DNA of 64,000 nt from Candidatus Obscuribacter phosphatis. Its GTDB lineage: Bacteria > Cyanobacteriota > Vampirovibrionia > Obscuribacterales > Obscuribacteraceae. Made by a program: the position numbers and the translations under genes. Under the pieces are notes generated by a model, which was given only the letters and a program-made list of their open reading frames with translations, had not been told where the DNA came from and ran no database searches. Positions 1 through 8,591 of this stretch are shown here, in pieces (position 1 is the first letter of the stretch; each line of letters starts with the position of its first letter). Location: NCBI GenBank assembly GCA_001899315.1, contig MOYA01000001.1, positions 310,001 through 374,000 on the forward strand. The letters are read 5' to 3'.

Positions 1-14
1 TGGCGCTGCGATAA

Positions 15-671
15 ATGATATTGAATGTGGTGAACGAGATAGCAGCAAATGGTGTTTTGGGTGGAGTGGTATACGCTCAGGCTGTCGCTGTCAAGGAAAC
101 AGGACCTGATTTGAAATCGGCACTGGATGCCCTTGTCGGCGACAAGGCGCAAACTGAATTTGCCGCAGAGACTAAAGAGGCGGTGCGCAGTCTTCTTAAG
201 ACCGGCGGCTTTAAGCCGAGTGGTCGCAACAAGCCCGCCAGCGAATACTTGGCTCAAGCCGCTAGAGAGGGACGTTTCCCTTATATCAATAACTTGGTCG
301 ACATCAATAATTTGATTTCGCTAGAGACCGGCTTGCCCATAAGCCTGCTTGATGCCTCTGCCATCGGTGGCACCCTAAAGATTCGCTATGGGCGCCCCGG
401 TGAGCGTTATGTTTTTAACGCTTCTGGTCAAGATATCGACCTCGCCGGTCTTGTTTGTGCTTGCAGTGGCGAAAGAGATGAGCCATTGGGTAATCCGGTG
501 AAAGATTCGATGGCCGGCAAGATCAAAGACAAGACTACCAGTGTGGTTGGCGTTATTTATTCGCCGGCGGATGCGCATTGGCGGTCGGTGACAGAGCGTG
601 CCGTCGCCCAATTTGCCCATTGGCTTAAGTTAGAAGGCGGCGCCACGCAAGTGGATAGCTTTGTGGTTTAG
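15..671 (+). CDS. Stand-alone B3/B4 (tRNA-editing-like) domain protein
   Basis: This 218-residue protein resembles the B3/B4 domain of the phenylalanyl-tRNA synthetase beta chain, which removes mischarged tyrosine from tRNA-Phe. Visible family-like stretches are FPYINNLVDINNLISLETGL (about residues 89-108), IRYGRPGE, FNASGQDIDLAGL and PLGNPVKDS. Free-standing copies are usually annotated as PheT-related proteins and are thought to act in trans or on other ligands; the substrate here is unknown. The ATG follows an in-frame TAA directly, so the gene is complete. An unseen upstream gene could end at TGA 16-18, overlapping this ATG. The 3' end overlaps the convergent kinase gene by 4 bases. The fold assignment is fairly secure, the function is inference. 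Confidence 0.75.
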   Translation: MILNVVNEIAANGVLGGVVYAQAVAVKETGPDLKSALDALVGDKAQTEFAAETKEAVRSLLKTGGFKPSGRNKPASEYLAQAAREGRFPYINNLVDINNLISLETGLPISLLDASAIGGTLKIRYGRPGERYVFNASGQDIDLAGLVCACSGERDEPLGNPVKDSMAGKIKDKTTSVVGVIYSPADAHWRSVTERAVAQFAHWLKLEGGATQVDSFVV

Positions 672-3247
672 TAACGTTTTTGGCTTTTATTTGATCCTTG
701 ATTTGGTTCAAGAATTATGGTCGGCCTTACATCTAGAATGACAGTCAGATCTGGATTGAGCTTTTTCAGTTTATTCAATTCGTCAATTTGTTTGCCTTTG
801 AGTGGAATTGCCAAAGTCAATTTCAATGTTTCTAGAGAGGGTAGTGGTCCAAGTCTGCTTAGACTGCCTGGTGGAACCGCAATTGTTCTTGTGTCCCAAG
901 TGAATTTGCGAATGGTCGTTTTTGCAAGAATATCAGGAATCGCGCTATGAGAACCGAGATTACAGTCTGCAAGTTCTAGATTTCGCAGTCTCGGTAAGTC
1001 GCGAATCATTTCCATATCTTTTGCTGAGATTGAACATCTATGCAATCGTAAAGATTCTGGTGACTTAGAGGAAGAGGAGCTGTTGAGAAGCTTGTTGAGA
1101 CTGCCTCGACAGTAATTTATGATCAATGTTCTTAGCTTGAAATTTGCAAATGGCTCTTCTTCTAGTTTGTCGAAGTCACAATTGTCTAAAAGGACTACTT
1201 CTGGTTTGAAGTCGGTGATTATTTTGCTGCAAGCAAGAAGTTGCTCGTTTCCGGATAGAGTTAAACCCTGAATTTTTTGGAAGGCTGAGGGAACAAGGCT
1301 TAATACTTGTTTGGGTGAAGCAGTAAGGGTATGAAGACTGAGGGCATCGACGCTCTCCGGTCCGAATCCTAGAAGTAGCGATTCATTTCCGATAATCGGA
1401 TCTAGTGGTAGTAAGGTGACTAAACGGTTGCTTTCAAATGAGACATCGCCAAAACCACCGTATATGGTGATTTGTCCTTCATCGTCAAGCTTTATTAGAT
1501 TCTTTATGCCAATATTCTGACTATATGTTTTGGGCAGGCAAATGTTAACATTTCCCACGTCCACAAAGAATAGGTATCTTAAAAACACTTCCTGAAAATC
1601 AAGCCTACGGTCAAAAGTTAACAGTGCAAATGGCACGCCTTCTCCCTTTAGCGGAGGAAAAGAAAAATTCCTGTAGCGTTTTCCCTTCGAACTAATTGTG
1701 TTGGGGTGCTCAAAAGCTCTGTAATACTTTACAGAAGGAATTTTTTTGCTCTCTGTAATTGGATAATCTTGAGCTATTGGATTCTCTAATCTAGAAAGGG
1801 CAGCAATCTCTGAACTCGAGGTTTTCCTAATCTTATTTTTGGTTGGGGTCCGCAAGAATAATCCCATCAGAGAGACAAAGCAAATAGCTGTTAGCACTCC
1901 TAGAATGAGAAAAGTTCGCGGTTTTATGGCGCTTGCTGAGTTTTTATTTTCGCTTTGATCTTCCAGAAACTTCAACTCGGCTGCCGCATGTTGAAGGGCT
2001 TTGTCCTCCATGATGCGCTTTAGGTCGATAATCAGTTCACTGGCATTTTGATAGCGGCGGTCTGCTTCTTTGTGCATACACTTTTGTACGACGGCATCGA
2101 TTTCGATGGGCATATCGATATCGGTACGATCGGCGAGCAAGGGTGTATCATCATCAAGATGCATTGCTACTGTTGTGTCGTAATCGTCGGCGACGAAGGG
2201 CGGCTCGCCGCAGAGCGTTTCAAAAATAGAGCAGCCCAGGCTGTAGATGTCTGATCTGGCATCGAGGGGCTCGCCCCTGATTTGTTCGGGGCTCATATAG
2301 GGGGCGCTGCCCACGACCAGGTCTTGTTTTTCTTGCTTACTATTTTTGTCGTTTAACTGAGAAATGCCAAAGTCGAGAATTTTGACCAAGATATCGCCTT
2401 CGTCAGTTTTTTCAACCATGATATTGGCTGGCTTGATATCTTTGTGCACAACACCCTTGCGGTGGGCATAGCTTAGACCTTCGGCGGCTTTGATAAAGAC
2501 TTCCAGGGTGGCGCCGATACTAAGAGAACCAACCTGCAAGATAATCTCTTCGAGGGTGAGACCGTCCACATAGTCCATGGCATAGAAAGGTAAGACGCCT
2601 TGGTGCAGACCGAGGTCATAGATTTGACAGATGGTCGGGTGGGTGAGAATGCTGTTGAGCTTAGCCTCTTGTTTGAACTGAGACCAGCTTTCTTGCGAAA
2701 CCATCGAGGGCAAGAGAAACTTTAGGGCGACAGTGCGAGCCAGTCTTTCATGTCTGGCTCGGTAAACAAGTCCCATACCGCCTTGACCGGCTTGTTCAAT
2801 GAGCACAAAGTCACCGCCGATGCGGTCGCCGGGTTTGAGTTCGATTAGGGCGGTATCGGCTTTAGTAAGAGTGACGCCGCGGGTGCGCATGCGAGTGGCG
2901 TTGTCGCGCCGGCGCTTGGTAAGAGAAGCTGGCGGCTTAAAGCGGGTCTGCATATCGAAGCGCGGAGTCTTGGGTTTAGGATTGGCACAACTGCAGCGCA
3001 AATCGACCAAGAGCATGCTGGTGAGGCTGCCGGCGCGTTTGGCTTTGGCGATGACTTTGCCGCAGTTGGCGCAAGACTGAGATTCTACTTTGGCTTTACT
3101 GGCTTTGCGGGCGCCAGCCGTGGCGGTGTCTTGAGCAAGATGGCACTGACAGTGCATATCGATAAAGACAAAAGAAGTGAACGAACCACGCCTTTCTTTC
3201 GATAGAAAAGGCAGGTGGCAGTTTTTGCAGACTTCTTGGTTTGGCAT
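668..3247 (-). CDS. Ser/Thr protein kinase with duplicated N-terminal Cys motif and leucine-rich C-terminus
   Basis: This 859-residue protein carries a Hanks-type kinase domain at about 140-415: Gly-rich loop GQGGMG (154-159), Lys176, VVHKDIKPAN (266-275, with Lys replacing Arg of HRD), DFG 292-294 and YMSPEQ. N-terminal to it are two copies of C-x2-C-x22-C-x-C (Cys 7/10/33/35 and 59/62/85/87), likely metal knuckles. One membrane segment lies near 444-465 (FLILGVLTAICFVSLMGLFL). The outer part ends with leucine-rich-like segments (LRTLIINYC, LRLHRCSIS, LRNLELADC). This suggests a membrane receptor kinase with a cytoplasmic kinase and an external leucine-rich sensor. The ligand and targets are unknown. 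The gene converges on and overlaps the preceding one by 4 bases. Confidence 0.9.
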   Translation of the reverse strand: MPNQEVCKNCHLPFLSKERRGSFTSFVFIDMHCQCHLAQDTATAGARKASKAKVESQSCANCGKVIAKAKRAGSLTSMLLVDLRCSCANPKPKTPRFDMQTRFKPPASLTKRRRDNATRMRTRGVTLTKADTALIELKPGDRIGGDFVLIEQAGQGGMGLVYRARHERLARTVALKFLLPSMVSQESWSQFKQEAKLNSILTHPTICQIYDLGLHQGVLPFYAMDYVDGLTLEEIILQVGSLSIGATLEVFIKAAEGLSYAHRKGVVHKDIKPANIMVEKTDEGDILVKILDFGISQLNDKNSKQEKQDLVVGSAPYMSPEQIRGEPLDARSDIYSLGCSIFETLCGEPPFVADDYDTTVAMHLDDDTPLLADRTDIDMPIEIDAVVQKCMHKEADRRYQNASELIIDLKRIMEDKALQHAAAELKFLEDQSENKNSASAIKPRTFLILGVLTAICFVSLMGLFLRTPTKNKIRKTSSSEIAALSRLENPIAQDYPITESKKIPSVKYYRAFEHPNTISSKGKRYRNFSFPPLKGEGVPFALLTFDRRLDFQEVFLRYLFFVDVGNVNICLPKTYSQNIGIKNLIKLDDEGQITIYGGFGDVSFESNRLVTLLPLDPIIGNESLLLGFGPESVDALSLHTLTASPKQVLSLVPSAFQKIQGLTLSGNEQLLACSKIITDFKPEVVLLDNCDFDKLEEEPFANFKLRTLIINYCRGSLNKLLNSSSSSKSPESLRLHRCSISAKDMEMIRDLPRLRNLELADCNLGSHSAIPDILAKTTIRKFTWDTRTIAVPPGSLSRLGPLPSLETLKLTLAIPLKGKQIDELNKLKKLNPDLTVILDVRPTIILEPNQGSNKSQKRY

Positions 3248-3316
3248 ATCTCTTGTTTTTGCCTTCAGAATTCCGCTAGATTATAGCCTGATTTAAATCT
3301 TCATTGCTTTGCAAAG

Positions 3317-3344
3317 AAGGAGAACCTTCGTTTCGGTTCTCCTT
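3317..3344 (-). terminator. Hairpin terminator after the beta-helix gene
   Basis: AAGGAGAACC (3317-3326) pairs perfectly with GGTTCTCCTT (3335-3344) around an 8-base loop. It lies just after the stop of the leftward beta-helix gene, and on the minus strand it is followed by a short T-rich stretch. A Rho-independent terminator is likely, though the T tract is weak. Confidence 0.6.
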
Positions 3345-3367
3345 CCTTCTTCCCATCTATTTCGGCT

Positions 3368-4741
3368 TTAGGCGAGTTTGACGCCGTTGAAATAGATGTC
3401 CTGCCAGACGTCGTTATAAGCGTACATCTGCCAGGCTCCGACCGAGCGATCGCCATTGACGATATTGTTGTTGGCGCGGTGATTTCTGCCGCCCAAAAGA
3501 CCTGGTGGCACATTATTGCCGACTGGATAGTTGATCACATTGTTTGAGACTTCGATATTGTAGGCGGAGTTTCCTTCTACCATCAAGGGGGCAGAAGACC
3601 ACTCATCTATAGTGATATCTATATTGTTGCCGGTGCAAACAAGATTTTGGCTTTCGTACATACTGACTGAATCACTCTTGAATAGTCCGTTGATGCGATT
3701 GCCTTCGATGCGTCCGCCGTTGACATGATCGAATTCCACTGCGGTGGTATCAAACTTTTCTCTCCAATCAAAGTCGTGCAACCAGTTGTTTTTTACGGTT
3801 ATATTGCTCGATCTGTCGGCGAGAATGCCGCGACTACCGCCGGTTATTTCAGAGTCTTCTATGGTGACGTTGTCGGCTCCATTAATTGATACTGCCGGTC
3901 CTTGATCGCCCTTGATGCGGGCATTGCGAATCACCACATTGTCGCTGGTGATTGAAAGTGGTGGAATCTCGTTGCCTTTGGCATCGATGACCAACATGCC
4001 TCCTTCGTATCTGGCATATTCTCTCAGCCCTTCCGGTAATGACTCTGGACGCGATCCTCTGCCGATTTCCACTCGCGCTCTGCCTCCTTCCAAACCGGGG
4101 CGTGGCTGAAAGTCGATAGTGTCGCCAACGGTGTCACCGCCGGTGTCGGAAACGGGGGGCTCTTCCGGTCTGATTGTTGGGGTGTCGACCGGCGGAGCAA
4201 TAGGTGTCGTTTCTGGTGGATTCGGGGGTGGCGATATTGTACAGTCGCCATCAGGAATGCATGAATCTATAGGTGGGCATTGGTCGTCGGTCTCTGTCGG
4301 CTGTGGCGGCAAAATAGTGCAATCGTATTCAGTTTGTTCAATGGGAGTGCATTCACCGTCGGGCGTACATGACTCCATAGGTGGGCAATAAGTGGTCTCG
4401 TCTGTCGGCTGTGGCGGTAAGATAGTGCAGTCGTATTCAGCTTGTTCAATAGGAGTACATTCACCGTCGGGCGTGCATGACTCCAGGGGTGGGCAATAAG
4501 TCGTCGTATCTGCATGTTGATTTTGACTAGGCGTGCTTGCGCAATTGTCGTCACCAAAATCGATGACACAGTCAGGCAGAACGCCGCAGTGCACCAGTGC
4601 TTCGCTGTTGCCTCGGTTGTCGCTTAGGCAGCTGCTTTCTTGCCAGTCGTTTATGCAGTTGCTTGATAAGTTGCTTTCTTGGGCTTCGGTAGGTTTTATG
4701 GGCGAGTCAAATTGCGCTTCTGCGCAGGAATTTTGGCGCAT
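3368..4741 (-). CDS. Cys/Pro-rich protein with right-handed beta-helix domain
   Basis: This 457-residue protein has two parts. Residues 1-170 hold 17 cysteines and a 36-residue tandem repeat built on SCTPDGECTPIEQ and YDCTILPPQPT (two full copies at 82-153 and a shorter third). After a Pro/Thr linker comes a parallel beta-helix region at about 245-430 with typical short strand steps (DNVVIRNARI, DNVTIEDSEITGG, SNITVKNNWLHDF), as in pectate-lyase-like folds. The start is well supported by CAGGAG 8-9 bases before the ATG. No signal peptide is visible, which is odd for such a Cys-rich protein. No catalytic residues can be assigned; carbohydrate binding or cleavage is only a guess from the fold. 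Confidence 0.75.
   Translation of the reverse strand: MRQNSCAEAQFDSPIKPTEAQESNLSSNCINDWQESSCLSDNRGNSEALVHCGVLPDCVIDFGDDNCASTPSQNQHADTTTYCPPLESCTPDGECTPIEQAEYDCTILPPQPTDETTYCPPMESCTPDGECTPIEQTEYDCTILPPQPTETDDQCPPIDSCIPDGDCTISPPPNPPETTPIAPPVDTPTIRPEEPPVSDTGGDTVGDTIDFQPRPGLEGGRARVEIGRGSRPESLPEGLREYARYEGGMLVIDAKGNEIPPLSITSDNVVIRNARIKGDQGPAVSINGADNVTIEDSEITGGSRGILADRSSNITVKNNWLHDFDWREKFDTTAVEFDHVNGGRIEGNRINGLFKSDSVSMYESQNLVCTGNNIDITIDEWSSAPLMVEGNSAYNIEVSNNVINYPVGNNVPPGLLGGRNHRANNNIVNGDRSVGAWQMYAYNDVWQDIYFNGVKLA
4214..4498 (-). repeat. 108-bp in-frame tandem repeat in the beta-helix gene
   Basis: Two near-identical 108-bp units (4391-4498 and 4283-4390) and a diverged shorter third encode the Cys/Pro-rich 36-residue repeat. 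The period is a multiple of three and keeps the frame. The high DNA identity of the two full units suggests a recent duplication or ongoing recombination. Confidence 0.85.
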
Positions 4742-4864
4742 GAGAATACTCCTGAAAGAGGGGATGGGGCAGGAGGCTTTTAGTAAGCTTAGGTTTTAAG
4801 GTTTCCGCCGTTCAATGGCATGATGCATTATGCCGATTGATTTTGGCATTATTGTGACTATGAA

Positions 4865-7486
4865 TCAGTAGACAGCGATGCCGCTTGCCAGTGCTGATGG
4901 ACAGTAATCTTCCAGACTAATAGTTATGTTCTTGAACTGTACTTTTCCTTTAGTCTTGGCTTTATAAAAGTCTCTCATTAGAGGCTCATGCGCTTTCAGT
5001 GTAAGCTCGATTTTTTCTAGGCTAGGTCTGTCTTTGCTGGCAGCATCATTAAGTAGAACCGGCACGGCAAAGTCGAACCGGTATGAGTGCTTGTCTAATT
5101 CTTTCACTCTGTGGGGGTAGAGCGGCGCGCCCAAGGAGCGTGTCGCACCGCCGCAGTCATAGGTGAGAGTGACGTCCATACCCGGCTCTATGGCTGAGCT
5201 TGCGCTCTGAATTTGAGTTTGGCTGCCGGCAATTTCGCCCTTGATTCGCAGTATAGATTGACCAAATAGTGACTCTTGTGCTGATTTGTCTAAGGGAGCA
5301 GCAATGGTTTCTGGCTTGTCGGCAGATACCTCTAGACTTATTGAATCTTTTAAAATGATTTGTCTTGACGGATGCGGCACTGCCGGTAGTGCCACAATTC
5401 TCGCCATTGGTTGTTTCTCTATGACAGTACCGCTGCCTTTTTCCAGCTTGTGGCTATATTCCAGTCGGCAGTCGGAAAAGCCGAGGCTGTTTTCAACACC
5501 ATAGAACATTTTGTCCCATGAGTAATATCGGGGATCGAACATTTGCAGTCGGTCTTTTGCCGCTCTCGCCGCCGGTAGCTCTGTCCCTTCACTACTGGTT
5601 GGCGATAAGACCAAGCTTTCGATTTCTTTTTTGTCGCGGCAAGGCAGCTTAATGAGGAAGTATTGATTGGCTTCGATGAGGTTTAAGTCGGCGGCTGTGC
5701 AAAGACTTGAAAATATATATTGGTAAGGCATGATTAAGTGATCATTGCCAATGGGGGCGAGTGTTTTTTGATCATCAAGTAAAGCTATCGTGCTTATCGC
5801 GGGTGCAGAAAGTGCTTCGCCGTTGTATTTGATTTTGAACCTGTTGAAAAGATTTTGATATGGTCCAGGCGCGATTAGCAAATAGAGTTCTTTGCCCTGC
5901 AAGCTTGCATCGCTAGTTTGTTCTAGATTTTGCAGCGAAATTGCATAATCATTTTTTAGAGAATAGCTATCATAGATGCGTCCGTTGGCTGCCAATGGCA
6001 GACTGTTTATAGCTGTTAACACAACAATCGGGACGCCGAAAAGCCAATATTGAAGCGATTTTTCCTCTCTTGGTCTTATGGCGATAAGAGAGATGATGGC
6101 GCCGCTTGCCGCCAATAAAGTATTGAGCCAGCCGGCATGCAGCCGGAGAGAAAGCAGGCAAAGCAAGGTGGCTACTGCCAGTGGCATTACCAGGGCTTTG
6201 TTTTCGCTGCGGCAAAGGGCGGCGATTGCTCGGGCAGCCAGCATGATAAGCACCGGCATGGCTGTGACGAAATAACGAGGCATGGCTACAAAAGGAATAT
6301 AGACAAAATGCAGGGCATTTATTGCCAATGCTACCTTTAGCGAGATATGGCGGCGTTCGTCTTTGGCGGCGGCGGCGAGGAGAATGCCGATGGCCGCCAG
6401 CGCCAAGATAAGTTGATGATAAAGCGTCTGATTGGCATAGCTAAATGCACCGATGGCGGTGCGGAAGTCGTTCCATGGCGCCTTGATTAGGCGAGGGATT
6501 TTCCCTAATGTCAGCTCAAGCCATTTGCGGGTACTTGTTTTGATGCTCAACTTGAGGATAGACAAGGGTTTTTCATTGACTAGCCCGGCATAAATTGGGT
6601 AGGGGGCTCGGGTCCAGCCATCACTCTCGGTATCATTGCCTACTGCCACATTAAGGTTGCCAGCTCGGTCTGGGCAAAGAGAGAGGGGTGCTTTGACGGC
6701 GCATTCGAAAAGCAGCCAGGGGCTTATTGATAGCGATGCCGCCATGAGAAATAGAGCGGCTTTTTTCTTTTCTTTCTCGGCAATTAAGATAATCAAGGTG
6801 GCTAAGCCAAATAGTAATGATAGCGGCAGCAAGGCCGAGCGCAATAATTGCAATAAAATGAGTGATATTGCTAGTAGTATCAGGCTCGACAGGCTTCTTT
6901 TGCGCTCTTTGCTTACTCTCAAAAAGGCAAAGAGGGCGAGGGTAACTAGAAAAATAGCTAGGCTTTCGGTGGTCAGTCTGTGGCAGTTGATGATAAAGCC
7001 CGGATAGAGAGAGGCTAGCAGAGCTGCTATCTTGCCTGTGCCTTTGTAGAGTTTTTCGCTGCAGGCGCCAAGCAAAGCCACCGTGGCCGATGATACAAAG
7101 ATTTGGATGAGCAAAGGGGCTGTCTGAATGGGCAGAAACTGCTGGAAAGTTTGCAGCCAATGACCTATGGCGAGGCCGAAAGCGAGATAAAGAGGAAAGA
7201 CCGGACCGGCCATTAGCAATCCACTCACCAGGTTCTTGGTGTTGTCTATAACTGTATGGCTATCTAGACCTACAGAGCCATTTAAGGCGATTTGATATAG
7301 TTTTTCTGCAAGCTCTTTGTACTCGTAGGCATCACCTACCAAGCTGAGGTCGGGGTGCAGGCCGCAGATATCGAGCCAGTTGAAAACAAAGGCGCCGCGA
7401 ATAGCAAAAGCCAAGGCAAACCAGGTTATGGACACTGTCATAATTGACCGGTTGCTGACAGCCGGGTTGTCTTTATTTTCCTTCAT
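4865..7486 (-). CDS. Multi-spanning GT-C type glycosyltransferase-like membrane protein
   Basis: This 873-residue protein has about a dozen hydrophobic segments in residues 15-500 and a soluble C-terminal part of about 370 residues. Soon after the first helix it has LVGDAYEYKELAE, matching the acidic first-loop motif of GT-C enzymes such as the ArnT/PMT (GT39/GT83) group, which use polyprenyl-phosphate sugars at the outer face of the membrane. SLYPGFIINCHRLTTESLA resembles the segment these families carry after the luminal loops. The C-terminal domain is not recognised and may bind the acceptor. The sugar and acceptor are unknown. It lies near two other glycosyltransferases, which points to envelope glycosylation or polysaccharide synthesis. 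Confidence 0.75.
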   Translation of the reverse strand: MKENKDNPAVSNRSIMTVSITWFALAFAIRGAFVFNWLDICGLHPDLSLVGDAYEYKELAEKLYQIALNGSVGLDSHTVIDNTKNLVSGLLMAGPVFPLYLAFGLAIGHWLQTFQQFLPIQTAPLLIQIFVSSATVALLGACSEKLYKGTGKIAALLASLYPGFIINCHRLTTESLAIFLVTLALFAFLRVSKERKRSLSSLILLAISLILLQLLRSALLPLSLLFGLATLIILIAEKEKKKAALFLMAASLSISPWLLFECAVKAPLSLCPDRAGNLNVAVGNDTESDGWTRAPYPIYAGLVNEKPLSILKLSIKTSTRKWLELTLGKIPRLIKAPWNDFRTAIGAFSYANQTLYHQLILALAAIGILLAAAAKDERRHISLKVALAINALHFVYIPFVAMPRYFVTAMPVLIMLAARAIAALCRSENKALVMPLAVATLLCLLSLRLHAGWLNTLLAASGAIISLIAIRPREEKSLQYWLFGVPIVVLTAINSLPLAANGRIYDSYSLKNDYAISLQNLEQTSDASLQGKELYLLIAPGPYQNLFNRFKIKYNGEALSAPAISTIALLDDQKTLAPIGNDHLIMPYQYIFSSLCTAADLNLIEANQYFLIKLPCRDKKEIESLVLSPTSSEGTELPAARAAKDRLQMFDPRYYSWDKMFYGVENSLGFSDCRLEYSHKLEKGSGTVIEKQPMARIVALPAVPHPSRQIILKDSISLEVSADKPETIAAPLDKSAQESLFGQSILRIKGEIAGSQTQIQSASSAIEPGMDVTLTYDCGGATRSLGAPLYPHRVKELDKHSYRFDFAVPVLLNDAASKDRPSLEKIELTLKAHEPLMRDFYKAKTKGKVQFKNITISLEDYCPSALASGIAVY

Positions 7487-7570
7487 CTTTGCTCATGCGC
7501 CGAGGCAGCTTAGGATTATAGACGAACTAATTTGCCGTTGTCGCTTGCTTCTACATATATAATTGAAGCA

Positions 7571-8590
7571 ATGAAAGTTCTGCTCAACTTAATGGAAACC
7601 CTTAGCCGCTATTTGCCTTTACTGGCAAGCATGCTGGTGCTTTGCTCGGCACCGGCTAGGGCATCAGATGTAAGCGAGAACATCGCCGAGGTGAAGATGC
7701 CCTTGCGACCGGCTCGTTTGCTCAAGTTTCCGGTGCAATCGGTTGGTGGGCTGGCAATTTATAAGTACCATAAAGATCACAGTCAGCCTCTCAAGTTAGA
7801 AGGCAATGTCAAAGCCAGCGGCATGGTCAAGGTGCCGGAAGGTCGCTATGTGGTTTATTTCCCCAACCACTTTTTCTTTGCTAACCCCTCGTGCATCAGT
7901 AATCTAGCCCCCGATAGTTTGGATTTTGTGGTAGTGCGTTATGCTTCTTTGCAGGACTCTGAAGAAGGTCGCTCCGACCCTGCCGTTGCCAGCTTGGCTC
8001 GCTTTACCGGCCTTACCGGCTTAGATTTAGAGCAGTCCGAGCTTACCGACAAAGGTATTATCCCTTTGAAGTCTTTGAAAGATTTGCAAGTTCTCTATCT
8101 TTTCGGCAATATGGTAGAGGGCGATTTTTTCAAAGATTTTGCCGCCTTGAAGAAACTAAGAATATTGGGATTGCAAGGCAATACGATTGCACCGCGCAAC
8201 ATGCCTTATTTGGCTGGTTTGCAAAGCTTGGAAGTGCTTGCCATTTCGCGGGCGCATTTGACTGCAGCCAGTGCCGCCCCCATAGGCAAGCTAAGCAATT
8301 TGCAGAGCTTGCATCTTGCCGGCAATACAAAATTGTCTGATGATTTTCTTCCCACCCTGAAAGCTCTTAAGAAGCTTAGTTCGCTTAATGTTGATGGCTG
8401 TGGATTTACTAAAGAAGGTTTCAAAAAAATTGAAGCTTTGCCGATCGCCAAGATCATACCGTCGACCAAGCATGCCAATGCCCGCGCCGAAAAGGAAAAG
8501 GCTGCTGCTGCAAAGTCTGAAAGCTACGGCAAGAAATTGCAGAGTAACGAGTATATTTTTAGCCCGATAAGCCGAGATAAAGGGCTTTAG
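7571..8590 (+). CDS. Exported leucine-rich-repeat protein
   Basis: This protein has about 339 residues. I start it at the ATG giving MKVLLNLMETLSRYLPLLAS, which begins a signal peptide ending near ARASDV; an upstream TTG at 7532 would bury that signal. From about residue 130 it shows repeats of roughly 24 residues (LTGLDLEQSELTDKGIIPLK, LQVLYLFGN, LRILGLQGN, LEVLAISRAHLT, LQSLHLAGNTKLSDD, LSSLNVDGCGFTKEGF). This is the bacterial LRR type that also appears in the kinase at 0.7-3.2 kb. The likely role is protein binding in the periplasm or at the cell surface. It ends one base before the convergent GT87-like gene. Confidence 0.8.
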   Translation: MKVLLNLMETLSRYLPLLASMLVLCSAPARASDVSENIAEVKMPLRPARLLKFPVQSVGGLAIYKYHKDHSQPLKLEGNVKASGMVKVPEGRYVVYFPNHFFFANPSCISNLAPDSLDFVVVRYASLQDSEEGRSDPAVASLARFTGLTGLDLEQSELTDKGIIPLKSLKDLQVLYLFGNMVEGDFFKDFAALKKLRILGLQGNTIAPRNMPYLAGLQSLEVLAISRAHLTAASAAPIGKLSNLQSLHLAGNTKLSDDFLPTLKALKKLSSLNVDGCGFTKEGFKKIEALPIAKIIPSTKHANARAEKEKAAAAKSESYGKKLQSNEYIFSPISRDKGL

Positions 8591-8591
8591 A

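Noticed and set aside
4119-4391. 90-codon rightward Gly/Ser-rich open frame
   Set aside because: Antisense to the Pro/Cys repeat of the beta-helix gene.
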